64,000 bases of DNA. It comes from Mesocentrotus franciscanus. Lineage: Eukaryota; Echinodermata; Echinoidea; Camarodonta; Strongylocentrotidae. Below are positions 37,271 through 50,202 of this stretch, one piece after another. The stretch is taken from contig CP137679.1 of assembly GCA_037976565.1 (NCBI GenBank), positions 31,377,764 to 31,441,763 of the forward strand, read 5' to 3'. The notes under the pieces are model-generated. The model worked only from the letters and a program-made list of their open reading frames with translations, searched no databases and was not told the DNA's origin. Within the stretch, counting starts at the first letter, position 1. Each line of letters starts with the position of its first letter. The translations under genes and the position numbers were made by a program.

Positions 37271-40200
37271 CTTTCCTCTCTCTTCCTCGGTCCTCCTCTG
37301 GCTTTCATGCTCTTCATTCAAGGGATTTTTCTTCCCTCTCTTCTTTCGATTACGATTCACTACACTCATTAGGTCAAGCGACAAGCCGCTAGTAGTACCC
37401 ATACCGCATGCAAGCTGTTGACCCGAAACACAAATAAAAGAGATTAAAATCAAATTGGAAACCTTATGATAATTTGTACGACTGCGTAGAAAGCTTTATG
37501 ATTTATGAAAAGGAAATATTCTTATACCCCTTGAATAGCCATACACTGGAGTTCTTTCATTTTTTTCGCGAGAACATTTAAAAGACAACAAATCCAGGGA
37601 GTTTATACAAGGAAAAGTGGCGCCATGATTATTAATTATTGTTTGCATATTAGTGTCAAATGAACAATTCATAATCACAGTTTTGTCCCTTTTCCGATCT
37701 AGCACATGCACACACTCACACGCACGCTCACACTGTGTCGCAATCATTGGAATATGTCTGATTCCAGATACAGTGGCGAACAACTACATGTATTACTATA
37801 AGTATTAGCATAATGCCAAAACACATTTCCTATTTATTTGGTTGATTATGGGTCCGTTTTCTTGACACATCGGCCGGTCTCTCTCGTGATGTCCCTTTAA
37901 TAGTAATTTATGTGTTTTGTTTTGTTAAAGCAATACTTTTTATCTGCACTATGTCTATGAATAATGAATTGAAATCAGTATAGTATTATATCTAGGCCGC
38001 AAACCGCCGCCAATATGCATCCCTCTTGGGTCAAGGTTAAACGAGCTGTAGAGATTAGTGCTATATATTCCAACAACCATCTTTACAATCATCCATGCCT
38101 TTTATATTCGTTTCCATGACTTCTTCCATTGCTTCCAGTGGCTCTCAAATTCAAAGAAACGCTATTTTTGTGTCTTCTCACAAAACGCGAGTTCATTTTT
38201 AAAAGGCTTCTGGTAGACAATTACCGATAAGGCGATGGCTACTTTAATAGTGAGTGAACAGCTGAATTTTAACGCGGGCATCTTGAGATTTCTTCGTATT
38301 GGTTAGATTGAGCTCAATTATTGATTAACTCGGTTCATTAATATTCATAATAGTGCAGAAGTTATAAGGTTTCTTTTCAAACAAGGCCATTTTGGTGTCC
38401 TTCAGGTTTAATTGTTGAGAAAAACCTCAACCTCTAATACTCACCTGTAACTGTCATTTTGGAATAGGTGTAATTTGAAACGCTTCTAGTTATTTTGCAA
38501 GAGAGACATGTGTCATAATTTTATGGCCAATAATTCATTTAGCCAGTAATTGTGACCAATATTTCATTATGACGTGGGCGTGTGAAAAGTCACAATTAAA
38601 GCCAAATCATCAATCTCTCTGACGTGTTTGGACGAATAAAATGTTTGAACATTCACAATTGATAAACTACGAACAATAATATGTATCCATTTATTATTAC
38701 ATGCATTTCAAATAAAGAACAATATTTTTTAAAGGGCAAAACATTTTGATTAAAATGTTCGTTTTTTGGTATCTTACTCTTATCTGACTCTTATTTTCCA
38801 GGCTATGTTGAAGAGTTGATTTTATTGACTATAGTCCGTAAGCCTAAATCAGTTTCCTCCATTAATAGTTTTTAGAATCTCTGTCATTCGCATTCATGAC
38901 TTCGGCCCACTATTCTGAAACATTTTTTGTTGTTGAAGAGCTTCGTTTTCATTCACCATAAATCAGAGCATTTTATAACAACGCCCTGTTTATCCCATAC
39001 TTAATTTCTTGAGAAAAATACCTTGTTGAGTAAAACTGCGAAAAAGCAAGGAATTTGTATTAAATGGGAACATATTGTAAAAGCGGTGATCTGCGTAAAA
39101 TCTCGAAGAATGGTGTTTGGACTCACGGGCTCAAGAGTAGAGGAAGGGTTGGCCCTTTTTCATTTTTTTTTTTTTTATTACTCGTTGAAAAATAAGAAAC
39201 CTGTAGACGACGACGACAGATGCAGCCACCTTGCATTATCATCGTAAACACCCGTACCTTCGTTCTTACGTAATGGGTTTATGATTGGAATGTTGCCCCC
39301 ACCCCTCGCCTATACCCGCCTAGTTAAATGAGTCTAGTGCTGTCTTGGATTTTTCCAAGTAAGCACTTTTGAAGCAGTCGACAGTTTCTCACGACGGTGG
39401 TTCGCCTTATCTCTTCCCCTAATAAGCGTGAAGCTTAACATACTAATCCCTTCCCACGGTAGAATCTCGGGAAATTAATTAAAAGATAATAATTTAGAGA
39501 AGTGAGATTTGCGAGGTTTTACCCAGGAATGTACTATTCATATAATTATTAAAATAATGCATTTTGAACATGTTTTAGAAGTATAATCATAAATAATAGG
39601 ATAAACCCCCAAATTGGCAATGCGAATTATTTCTGAATGAAGGGTGGCTCGATTATAGATCATGGAATGACCAGCCAAAACAGGGACTTGATCCTAACGT
39701 TTAAGGTTGATAATTGTATTCGGTTTTGTAATAGTATCCACTAACTTATATATTTTGTCTTCTCAAAAGTTTGAATTGCTCTTGGTCATTCTTTTAGCAA
39801 TTTGAGACTATCATTGGCTCGATGTTAGTCATCATGTCATGTACGTATTACTATTCGGTATATAACTCATTAAATTTAATTTACACCATTCAATCTTCTG
39901 GTATTTACAAAGAATGAGTTTTTAGCCCTCCCGGGTTAAGTGTAGATTCGAATCTTACATGTTAATTCGATTTCGTGTGGGCATGTTTTCGTGAAATTCG
40001 AGTCTACCCGAATCTTCCAGCATGTTATACCCCCTGCTTTGTCCATGCCTCATCCAACAGACCTTTTCATGATCCTGATTAAGCAAAATGTCTGCTTCAC
40101 TTAACATATAACATACCAGTTCAGCCAAAATAATATACCCAGACTATTTATCGCCATAACGGCTGCCCGCGATGAGACGTATTACGTAACGCGCCCAGAC

Positions 40201-41225
40201 CAACGCCGCTCAATCAATAGTTCTAAGGAATAGATTTTGGATAACCTGTGTTTGTTTCGCACAATAGCCGATTACCTGGAACACAATGGGCACTGTCTGG
40301 CCCGATACAAGAGTCCATTCAGAAGGATGTAAAAGGAAGGCCCGGGGCTGGGGGTAGCAAGATCGGTACCAGTGATTGTACAAGGTCTGGAGGAGACTAG
40401 AGTAATATATGTCTTATTAAATACTGTAGAGTCTTTCATATGTCGGAGATAATTAGCCTCATCAAGTTCAGATTTAAAATGATTACAGTGATTCTCTCAA
40501 TATGACCATATTATTTGAAAATTGTACATGTATTAGGTTTGAACCAGTGGCAGAAAGATTATTGAAAACCAGTAACCCAGTATATGGGACTCGCCAACGT
40601 ATTTTGATGAATACGATTGGAATGATATTACTCCATTTTAAAAATCTAGGGTTTGTTTATCCCATTTCAGATTGCATGACGTTAGAAAAAATAAGAATTC
40701 AGTGTCATTAGTAACATCAACGCAAACCGCAATAACTGCCAGAAGGTGACTTTGTTATTGCAGTTTGATTTTATCTTATCAAATATAGGGTCTGTGTTTG
40801 AAGACTATGACTAGCCACCCCCTGCCCCCTTCAGAATCAGATCAGTGCCCCGCATGTCTGCATAATGTTCATCTGATAAGTGGGTACGAGGGTAGGTCTG
40901 AGTTCTTCAAGCCGATACACATTCGTGTGTCTGCCACTCAGCAGTCCAGACATTGTTATGTCATATTACGTAACAGCCTGATTTTCTTATCAGGTCTCCT
41001 TTTTTTAATGCCGTACCGTTATATACTGGTGACCAACCGCGCGAACATGCATGCATGGCGATTTTTATAGTTACGACATGCTTCATGCTATGAAAGAATG
41101 GAAGTGCCTGTACTCATACGTCATAGTTTCATTACTGTTATCTTGTTGAACTTCCAAAAGAAGCCTCTTCTGTCTTTTGTCATTTTAAATCAAAAGTACG
41201 ATGTTGATGATGATGATATTATTCA

Positions 41226-41226
<1 letters not shown>

Positions 41227-41267
<41 letters not shown>
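41227..41267. repeat. (CT)n microsatellite in NR5A intron 3
   Basis: About 40 bp of pure TC about 440 bp upstream of exon 4. Confidence 0.95.
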
Positions 41268-41268
<1 letters not shown>

Positions 41269-41706
41269 CATTCATACATTCTACAAATTTGTAGTGTGTG
41301 TGTTGGTGACTAAACTTGCTCTATTTTCTGCAGTTCTTCCGTATGGATAGCCTTATGAGATGTCTTCTTTTCTAACTCTCAGATTATGAAGACTAATTTC
41401 TTCTGTTCTCCTTCTCAGCCTCTTCTTTTTCTTCTATATTCCTCTTCTTATCATCTCTGTCCAGTCTATACATACTCTTTTTTCGATAGGTCTGGTAGAT
41501 ATCTCTCAAATTATGTCATTATTGATCACTATCTTGTCTCTTCTTCTTCTCCTTCCTCTTATGGAGGAAACCTACCAAAAACCATTAAAAACAACAGATC
41601 TTTAAGTTCTCTTTTATTGCTGTAAATGTTGTCTTTGAAGACAGACAACGGTTAACAATCAAAGAATTTAATATTCCTTTTTCTTTTTCTTTTCCTCTGA
41701 CTGTAG

Positions 41707-41962
41707 GTTGAAGACCAGATGAAGCTCCTGCAGAACTCCTGGAGCGAGCTCCTCCTCTTCGATCATCTCTACCGACAGATCCACCATCACGGAGAGGGCG
41801 TCCTCATGATCACTGGCCATACGTTAGACCAGGCCACGCTCTCCCACATGGGTCCTGCAGATGTCATTGATCAGATGAGCAGCATCGTCATGCGAATGCG
41901 TGAACTCAAGCTGGACCACAAAGACTACGTCTGTCTCAAGTTTATGATCCTCCTCAATCCAG
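41707..41962 (+). CDS. nr5a: NR5A exon 4: central ligand-binding domain
   Basis: Encodes residues 357-441 plus one base. [20 protein letters not shown] is nearly the same as the LRH-1 and SF-1 helix 4/5 segment ([20 protein letters not shown]). YRQIHHHGEGVLMITGHTLD and LKLDHKDYVCLKFMILLNPG follow, covering the beta-turn region through helix 8. The acceptor is CTGTAG and the donor is CAG|GTGAGT, in phase 1. The region corresponding to vertebrate helices 6-7 is the most diverged, as is usual between phyla. Confidence 0.97.
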
Positions 41963-42329
41963 GTGAGTTTTCCCCTCTTTGGAAACTGTCTGAATAATAA
42001 GATTGGAATGTCCTATATTGCTCAAAATGATCTCAAAATGTTTCAGGTGTAACAGAATGATTGGAATGAACTATACCCAATTGACTACCCAATTTAGTTG
42101 GAGTTCATTTATTAAAAGAAAAAATGTTTTATGGCTTGACTTCCAATAGAGATGTAATGTAGTCTTCGCAAGTCACGAATATAGCTTCAGATACTATTGA
42201 GGATGGATGAATATGGTCTTCTAGAACTATCTCTTCTCATAACCCTCATTGCATGTGCTATAGTGTGCCCCTAACATTCCCACAAATGTCGGCTTATATG
42301 TTATTGTGCTTTCATTTTCTGTACCCCAG
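41963..42329 (+). other. nr5a: NR5A intron 4 (367 bp)
   Basis: GTGAGT donor, TCTGTACCCCAG acceptor. It is AT-rich with no other features and interrupts a Gly codon (G|GT) in phase 1. Confidence 0.9.
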
Positions 42330-42577
42330 GTATTGTTGCACTCCATGATAAGCATATAATCGACGGATGCCAAGACCAGATCAGCGCTGCCCTGCTGGAG
42401 CATACCATGACGGCATACACAAACGTTTCAGACAAATTCCGACTCATGCTAAGGCTTCTCCCAGAGATCAGGCAGATCAGTCAACGGGCAGAGGAGTACC
42501 TGTACTACAAGCATCTAAACGGTGAAGTACCGTACAACAGCCTTCTTATGGAGATGTTGCACAGCAAAAGAAAATGA
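42330..42577 (+). CDS. nr5a: NR5A exon 5: ligand-binding domain C-terminus and AF-2
   Basis: Encodes residues 442-523 and the TGA at 42575-42577. The segment FRLMLRLLPEIRQISQRAEE plus YLYYKHLNGEVPYNSLLMEM matches NR5A helices 10-12. The activation helix LLMEML (513-518) is the AF-2 core that recruits LXXLL coactivators; vertebrates have LLIEML. The protein ends HSKRK, close to HAKRA in LRH-1. The C-terminus is intact, with no frameshift or early stop, so the gene appears functional. Confidence 0.98.
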
Positions 42578-43500
42578 GCTGATTGACATTTCTGATGACT
42601 TCCCTCGTATTCTATCAAGAAAAGTGGGGGTCTGAGACTATGAGTAGGGACCACTTATGCACTTCGTCGCACCTATGTAACACCTGCAGCTCTCGTGCCG
42701 AACCACACTTCCATTCACGTTTGACGGACGGACGGACAGACGAACGAATGGACGGAGACATGTCGCGTGAACGAGTGGGGGCTTGTCCGGCCGGGAGTGT
42801 CTGATTTTCTAGTGTGTGACCAGCGTTTGTGCGTACGTATTACGTGGTATCATCCTCCGTGACACACACGTGCTCGGGATGCCGTCGTGACGTATTGCAT
42901 CAAACTTTTATATGCATGAAGAATTGCTGAATACGCAAACCAAAGAGTGTTTATGGACAAGACTGTATATACTAAATATATATACCTATGTGACTCTTTT
43001 TATCATTACTATGTCAAATGGCAGGATATTCCCGTGACGCATGTGAGAAGCAGACGACATGAGGATATTTTGTTCCCAAATTTCGTCGCAGAAAGGAGCC
43101 ATTGCCCCAATTGTCTTATCCTTTGCCAAGATGAAAATGAACTCGTGAAAACAACAAAATGGTATCTTAAAATACTTTATGTACGAAGACCTCTCATGGT
43201 CATATCTTTTTTTTATAAATTTTGCTCGGATGTGTTTATTGAGATAAACATTATATGAGGACGGAGGGATCGAGAAGGGAGGAAGAAGAAGAAGACTTTG
43301 CAGCAAAGCTGTGTTTCTCTTTTAAAAGCGTGCCATGACTACTGAAACGTCTGGTATGTTGCTATGGCAACTAACCAATGTCAGAACCCAAATTGTAAGT
43401 TAGTTTATGTTCTCTAGTGTAATAGTATGTGTCATGTCTATGTTAGTGTAAAATGGCCATCAAATGGTGTTGAACTTGATCAAAGTAGAAGAAATAAAGA
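42578..43500 (+). other. nr5a: NR5A 3' UTR (extent inferred)
   Basis: Downstream of the stop the sequence stays relatively GC-rich to about 42.9 kb and then becomes AT-rich. AATAAA polyadenylation signals occur at 43492-43497, 43646-43651 and 44368-44373. No transposon ends are visible between the stop and 43.5 kb. The true end cannot be set from sequence alone. Confidence 0.45.
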
Positions 43501-46500
43501 TGAGTTTGGAAATTGGAACAACATTGCATAATGAGAAATGAAATATCCCATTGAAATTCATACTAAGCGCACACCTCAACTTTTGGGTATGCCTTTTTAA
43601 ACTGCATCACACCGAATTCATTATTCAAGGTGGATGAGAAAATGAAATAAACTATTTCTAATGAGGTGTTATGTGAACTTAATGATTCAAAATCGTCATA
43701 AAAAAATACTTGTAATTTGTATAAACCATGAAATCCTTGTGCATACAGTTCTGCATTAAATGCACGTGCACACTTTTTCTGAAATCAATTAATTCTTGAG
43801 AAAGAGTACTAGGAATCCAACTTGATGACATAAATCTGGATTAAGTCAATCAGGATCACACTCAGACAACACACAAACAGATTTTATTTTATGGTTCTTT
43901 ACTGCTCCTCTGAATTTGTCAAACTCTTAAGGCTGAAATTTTCGTGCTGTTTAATTTGAATTTTATAACTAGGCAAAATGACTTACCTGTAGTGTCCATC
44001 ACCAAGTTAGTTATTTTCCTGAAAAGGATGGTTCCCACAATATCAACCCAAGCCTTATCGAAATCTTGTGTAGGTAAACTGAGGTTTTAATTCTATATGT
44101 TGATGCACATTGATCTATCTTCTGTTTGACTTGAATCTTTGTGATGTTTTATGTCGTAAGCGCCCTTGCCATGGTAAATCCTTCCACCCACCCTCTTTCG
44201 AGAAATAATAACATTAATAATAATAATAATAATAATGCTTATTTAGTATTTACCCAGGGTTGTCTCATCAGTATTAATACTGTTCTCCCTGAGGGGCCTG
44301 CAATCATATTATTACTCCGGCTTCAGGAACATGATTCAATAAGGATTAAGTCTGTGACCAAATTTTGAAATAAAATCCACAGTGCTGACTGTTTTGGTAT
44401 TTTCTGCACAAGTTGTTCGTTATTAGCACAAACCCAAAGCAACTCTTCTTTTTTTATCGAACCATAGGCATGAAAAGTTCTGTTATGTTTTGGTAATGTT
44501 TGTTGATTTTAATGTCGAATTATGTGATCGTGGTTTTAAGTCTTCATTACAAATTGATGACATTTTTATTGTCGACTATGAGCACAAAAATATTCTGACT
44601 TAGCTCTGAATATTGCACCAAACTTGTGATACATGTATGCACAAAAAGTAGTTGCAGCTACGAGTTACCGCTGTTTCATCTGCAAACACTGCCCTCTATA
44701 GATATTATATTTACAATTTCTGACGTGAGAAATTGTATTTCAGATTGTAGGACCTCATTCAGAGTTATTTATTGTCTATTTTTCAAACAAAAAGAGAAAG
44801 TTATTGTTCCAGTAATAATGATTATAATTCAAGAACACGGGCCGCGTTGTCCATTTTGCACGTTTATGGAAGTGGCGAACTGAAGGGGTTTTGAACTATG
44901 CATTTGTTTATCATTTTAAACCTAAAACGCGACATAACATAGCCCCTTCCTGTCTTAACTTCTCTCACGTTTTCATCATTTATAGAGGTGGGGGAAAGGA
45001 ATGAATTATCGTCGGCCTCATGTTCTCCACATCCGGGCATTTTGTGTGTGATCTTTTACAGGGTAAATGTAATTTAGGTTGAGGAAAAAAAACAACGCGT
45101 AAATTAGAGTACTTTTAAGTTTTAAGACAGTGAAATGTTTTATATATTATGATGTCAGAATTACGATGACTATGCCACCCCGATTTGAAATGTTAAATTC
45201 ACCTGTAAGTTATTTTATCTATTTACAAATTCATTAAATACTTTTTTCTTCTTTTTTTTTTTGGTTCGAATTGAAAGATGTCCAAATGTATTAAATTCAA
45301 GAAATTCTCAGTATACTTAATAAGATCAGAAACTAAGATATCGTCATCTTTTGTCATCAATTTTATTGCATGAGATATTCTAGTGTTATATTTTATCTCT
45401 TAATGTCTCCATCTCATCTCCCTGATCTCATATAGGTCCAATGTTTGGCCATAAAGCAACCAGGGAGATGATAGAAGCAACCCTCTGTTAAACCCATACC
45501 CATAATTGACACGCCGTTTGTTATTTTCGGATAAATTGAGAGAACACTAACATTTTACTTTCTAATCGCCCTCGAAAAAAATTAGGTATTTTTCAAAACC
45601 ATTTTTCACGGTATTATTTTACTTTTCTAATATTTGCGGAAGGAAGATCCGTGTTTTAATCAACTGTTGAAATATTTTGTAGTATACACAGAGACTGGCC
45701 CAAAAGACTAGTCGATAAACTAATTGTTGAGCCGTAATAGCTTTGCCCCCTGTGGGTTGTATAGATGTTATTTGTCAAATCGGACATTAAACTAAACAGT
45801 GTCTAACAACTCCTGGTGTTTTTAATGTAAATTATAAATACTTGAAATGATGTGCTTAATCTATTTTTCATCTCTCTGTCTTTTTTTTTCCTGGCTGACT
45901 TGCTTTAAATGTTGAGAAGTTAATGATTTTCATTAGCTATTTGCGTATCCGATTTATATCGAGGCATGTGGCGTCATGCTTGTTCGGGTGGCTCCTATTC
46001 TCCCATTTTTTATATCGAGAAAAGGCATTTCCAGACCTAGATTAGATAAAGAGCATTTTCATATAGTGAAGTTGAAGGGGGAATCAAAATATTTCCTCTA
46101 ACATTTACACCAATTTTTGCTTACGAGAAAAGAAATAGTGGGAGTATCTTACAGGGAGTCCACTAGTCACTTGACAAAGATACGCAAATCAATGAATTTT
46201 TCGAATCGAGTCTGCCGCCTTGCCATATATCATTCTCGTCTGGGGGATAATCTCTCTGTTTTACACATTTCGCGTTAATTTTCTCGACAGTTTTTTTATC
46301 ACGTTCTACCATTATTTTTTTCCTCGGTTGATCTCTGTTATCATTTTAATCCAATATGGTTGAGCGCGCACATTTTTGTTTTGACAATTCTTCTGTTTTA
46401 TGATATTATACCTTGCCTGTTTTTATGAAGTGACTCATATTGTCCATACTATTATATATTTACAAGAGATATGTCTACTTCGTTATTGATATGTACACTA

Positions 46501-46640
46501 AAAATGTTTTTTCTTCGTTTTTGTGCATTCAAAGTGCATTCTGTACAATTTTGTGGACAAAAAAAGATAATGGTTGTTGAACACAATTTATCTGGTCTCT
46601 TCTGTGTTTTCTTTGTTGCAGTTTTGTTAGAAAATTGACG
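43501..46640. other. Intergenic, 3' of NR5A
   Basis: AT-rich with one short AAT array (44208-44236) and AATAAA motifs. No coding exon or element ends recognised. Confidence 0.5.
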
Positions 46641-46644
46641 GTGA

Positions 46645-46845
46645 ATATGATGGTGATTTGGACGATGATGATAATGGTGATGATGATGATGGTGATGAGG
46701 AGGTGGTTATGATGATAATGAAAGTGGTTATGGTGGCGATGACGATGATAACGATTATGATATTGATGATTATTGTGATGATGATGATGATGATGATGAA
46801 GGTGGTGATGGTGATGGTGACGGTGGTTGTGGCGGTGATAAAAGC
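46645..46845. repeat. (GAT)n-derived microsatellite
   Basis: GATGATGAT with GGT and ATT drift over 200 bp. Confidence 0.9.
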
Positions 46846-46879
46846 TAGACTATATTGAGAACATGAGATGTGACAGAAG

Positions 46880-47800
46880 GCAGAGGCGGCGCTCCCGGGG
46901 GGCAGGGGGCGCAGTGCCCCCCACTTTTTCAAGGACCCCAAAAGTACACCTTTCTACATAGAAAAAGTGCCCCTATAACTTCGTAAGAAGTGCCTTTTAC
47001 ATAGGAAAGGTGCCCTTTTACTTTGAAAAGTGCCCCTATTACTTTTCACATATGATAAGTGCCCCTTTTATTTTGAAACGTGCCCCTTTTTCTTTGACAA
47101 GTTCCCATTTTGCTTTTCAATAAGTGTCCATTTTCCATTCTCATAAGTGCCCTTTTTAATCTCTAGTAAGTGCCCCTTTTCACTTAGTGCCCCCTTCACC
47201 TCTGATAATTACCCTATTCAAATTTGAGAGGCGCACCTTTTATTTTCACATGTGCCCTTTTTCCTTTCCAATAATAGCCACTTCCCCCTTCTCATAAAAG
47301 CCCCCTCAAATCTGATCGGTGCTCCTTTTCTTTCAACAAATGCACATTTTCCTTTATTATAAATGCCTCTTTTTCAATCTGATAAGTACCCTTTTCATAT
47401 CTGGTCAGCATCGGCGGATCCAGGGGGGGGGGCCGGGCCCCCTCCCCTAGAAAAAACAGGTAAAAACATCCTTAAAAAAAAATAGAAGATGGGCCCCCTC
47501 CCCTTGCGCTCAAGGGGGGGGGGATGGTGGTTGAAGAAAAAAAAGCACTTCCCCCCGTTGAGCAAAAAAAAATGAGTGCTCAAATGCCCATTTACCATTC
47601 TTATAAGAGATTTTCATCCCTGGTGAGTGCTTTTTTCAGGTATAAGAAGTACCCCATTTTCACCTCTGATAATTAAATGTTGTACTTTGACACGTGCTCG
47701 TTTTCTTTTCTAATAGGTGTCTTATCCCTTTCGATAAGTGTCCCCTTTTCCTCTCATCATTAAACGTGCCCCTAATTTAAAGCGACTAAGAGCAATTTCC
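46880..47800. repeat. Degenerate array of AAGTGCCCCTTTT-type units
   Basis: From about 46965 to 47770 the words AAGTGCCCCTTTT, ATAAGTGCCC and TTTTCA(C/T)(A/T)T recur every 25-40 bp with heavy drift. The left side begins with a GC-rich GTGCCCCCCAC end. A G- and C-homopolymer block (GGATCCAGGGGGGGGGGCCG) lies at about 47415-47530. No coding potential. Confidence 0.75.
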
Positions 47801-48131
47801 CCCAAAGCTCGCTCGCTACACTCACTCGCATTTATAGATGATTTAATTATGTTACATATCAAAGGTCTTTTCAGTGTTCCGTCATGAGAATGTGCCTATA
47901 CCCCCATCAGGATTGGGTTTTTCTTCTTTATAAGATGTAATTTTTTCGCACTGCGACCTCACAAATCTTAAAATTGTTCCTCTCTCGCTTCGCCCGCTCG
48001 ATTGCAAATGAATATTCCGACCATCACACCCAACTGCATAGTACGATGCTTAAGCAATATCTTGTATGATGCATGAAGAGAAACAAAATTGAATGCATCC
48101 CAGATAATGTAATCACAATGTATTGTAGGGG

Positions 48132-48404
48132 TATATATCAGGAGCGGATCCAGCCGGCGGCAAGGGAGGGGGCCTAAAAAGAGGCCCACTTCGTGCGAAA
48201 ATTTAAACATCGTGCCGGTTTTCGCTCAGTGGGGGTAGTGAGCACAACTTTTTTGGCACCCGAAAATTTGTTTTCCCCTCCGGGATAGGTATTTTTTTCC
48301 GCCGCCACCCTCCCCTTGGGCGCCACCCATCTTCTTTTCTTCAAAATAGGTGTTTTTACCTGTTTTTTTGCCCTCCCCTCCCTGGATCCGCCACTGGTAT
48401 ATAT
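48132..48404. mobile_element. MITE-like element with GCGGATCCAG ends
   Basis: TATATATCAGGAGCGGATCC (left) and TATATACCAGTGGCGGATCC (right, reversed) face outward across about 270 bp. Related GCGGATCCAGG sequence also occurs near 47411. The interior is C- and T-rich. Confidence 0.65.
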
Positions 48405-49089
48405 TATACCAATGTCTAAAAAATTGTATATTTTCGCTTTGAGATATCCCTTTGTAGGTGCCTTTTTTGTTCGTGCCTTCTCTTTCAGAGTTTTAACCTA
48501 GGTTTGGAGGCGCACACTATAACATAAATCCGTTCAGATTCGTTCAGAGAAAAACTGATCAAGGCTACGGTAAGAATGATTACTTTTGGCATGCTTTGGC
48601 GGTACGAGGCACTTTTCTTTTGCCCCGTCAAAATTCTAAAGGAACAAAGACTACATAAATGAGCAAATTGATTGAACTGTACACCGTAAAATATTGATTC
48701 CACCTTCAATAGTAAAAATTATATAACCATACATTTTTGTTTTACGAAACACTATCTTTGATTGGGAGTGAATTACGTGTATTCCAGACTCATTCACACG
48801 ATGGCAAATCTCAGGGGCAACTTCAATACCCACTGTGCAATCCAATCGAAATCATTTCGGCGAATTACGTAATTACCTCATTGTTATGTACGCATGTGTA
48901 TTTCAATAGGTGACGCACTAGCTTATAGAAAGTGCCTTAGGTTGATTTTTCGAAAGTAGTTACGATCGTGTTTTCAACCCTTAAACTAAAAGAACGAAAT
49001 TAAAATACACACACATACACACACACAAAATAAGGGGGAATCATAATTTATGGCCCTATTTGCAGTTTCCATGGATGAAGAGTTAGAAG

Positions 49090-49840
49090 TTTAAAGGTGA
49101 AGTTGGCCTTATTATAAAGTTGGTTTAAAGGGCAATCCAACCCTTCTAATAAGTTCATTTGAATGAAAGCATAAAAATCAGAGAAACAGAATGGCGAAAG
49201 TTTGAAATAAATCGGACCAATATTAAGAAAGTTATGAGTGTTTGAAATATGAGATCACTAACAGCGGTGCGAATCTCAAATCGGCAATTTTGTCAGTGGA
49301 TTGTGACGTAGTGACGGATTACTCTCCCGTTTTGTCGCGTACTAAAATATCACTTATTTCTGTTTTTCTTCCAAGTGCCTTCACCCTTGGGGCAGTACTA
49401 CTCAAAATATATCATGGAGAGTACATTATTACAGGTCCATTAAAGATAACAGACCATCCAGAGTCATACATTCATGAAAAGTTGAAATTTTAGTCCTTTT
49501 GTGTATTGGAGCAAATGGGGAAGTTGTACACCACTACATCACATAGACATTATCAATTCAGCCAATTTGAAGAGCCTAAACCTAAAGTAATTGCAACTTT
49601 CAAAAATTCGTAACTTTCTGATTTTTTGTCCGATTTCATTCAAACTTTCATCAGTATGCTTCTCTGATTTGTTTGCTTTATTCTAGACAAATTTGCTATC
49701 AAGGTTGGATTTCCCTTTAGTTATGAAAAAGAAACATGAAACAGATCTTTGAAGTTTGATGAAAATCCAATGAAGGTACATATTGCAATAATGATTTCAT
49801 TTAATCAAATTTATGATAGGGTGGACTTCCCCTTTCAAAT
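49090..49840. mobile_element. Outer element enclosing the 49124-49720 MITE
   Basis: GTTTAAAGGTGAAGTTGGCC near 49090 and, reversed from the right side, TTTGAAAGGGGAAGTCCACC near 49840 look like the terminal repeats of a second element of the same general type. This suggests nested insertion. The outer arms are short and imperfect. Confidence 0.5.
49124..49720. mobile_element. MITE, about 600 bp, with long imperfect inverted ends
   Basis: Left end TTTAAAGGGCAATCCAACCC, right end (reversed) CTAAAGGGAAATCCAACCTT. The arms stay similar for about 120 bp, with shared AAATCAGAGAA, GAAAGTTTGAA, AATCGGAC and AGAAAGTTA blocks. It appears to lie inside a second, related element (see the outer ends at 49090-49840). 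Confidence 0.8.
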
Positions 49841-50202
49841 AACAGACGGAATACAGAAGGTGTCATTCTTCAAATAGAATCGTTCGTTACTTTATTTTAA
49901 CTTCTTAGTCTGTTTCTATCATTACAGTACATCAGTGCAATCACATTTCTTACTGTCTTTTATATAAATAGTTGCAATTGAACCATCTCCATCATAATGA
50001 AGAAATAATAATTTTCCTTTTAAATTTTGTGTTTTTCCTTTTCTTTAGTTATATTTTTTTGACATGCAATAAGTTATCTTGAATACCTGAATATTCCATA
50101 AAACAACCAAATGAACCAACCAATCAATAAACGAACAAGCAAGCAAATACATTAGGAAGTTATATAATGTTTCCAAAACAAACAATAACAAGGAAAATTT
50201 CA

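Larger units (their letters stand above)
36071..41706 (+). other. nr5a: NR5A intron 3 (5.6 kb)
   Basis: Noncoding between GTAATT and CTGACTGTAG. It contains CT and TC tracts at 37017-37270 and 41227-41267. Blocks at 39.3-39.5 and 40.1-40.4 kb look less AT-rich than their surroundings and could be conserved noncoding sequence. I see no transposon ends or coding exon here. Confidence 0.75.
25367..42577 (+). other. nr5a: NR5A nuclear receptor gene (FTZ-F1/SF-1/LRH-1 family), five coding exons
   Basis: Gene-level entry. Joining 25367-25541, 34455-34730, 35454-36070, 41707-41962 and 42330-42577 gives 1572 nt, or 523 residues plus TGA. All four introns are GT-AG and every junction keeps frame. NR5A receptors bind DNA as monomers at YCAAGGYCR sites and regulate transcription in the nucleus; vertebrate members control steroidogenic and endodermal genes, and insect FTZ-F1 acts in segmentation and moulting. 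Domains: novel N-terminus 1-81, zinc fingers 82-150, FTZ-F1 box about 151-176, proline-rich hinge to about 290, ligand-binding domain about 293-523, AF-2 core 513-518. The length lies between human SF-1 (461) and LRH-1 (541). Family assignment is near certain. The first coding exon is the least secure part. Confidence 0.95.

Noticed and set aside
42583..42804. 73-codon frame just after the NR5A stop
   Set aside because: It lies in the 3' UTR, out of frame with NR5A, and contains a simple ACGGACGGAC repeat.
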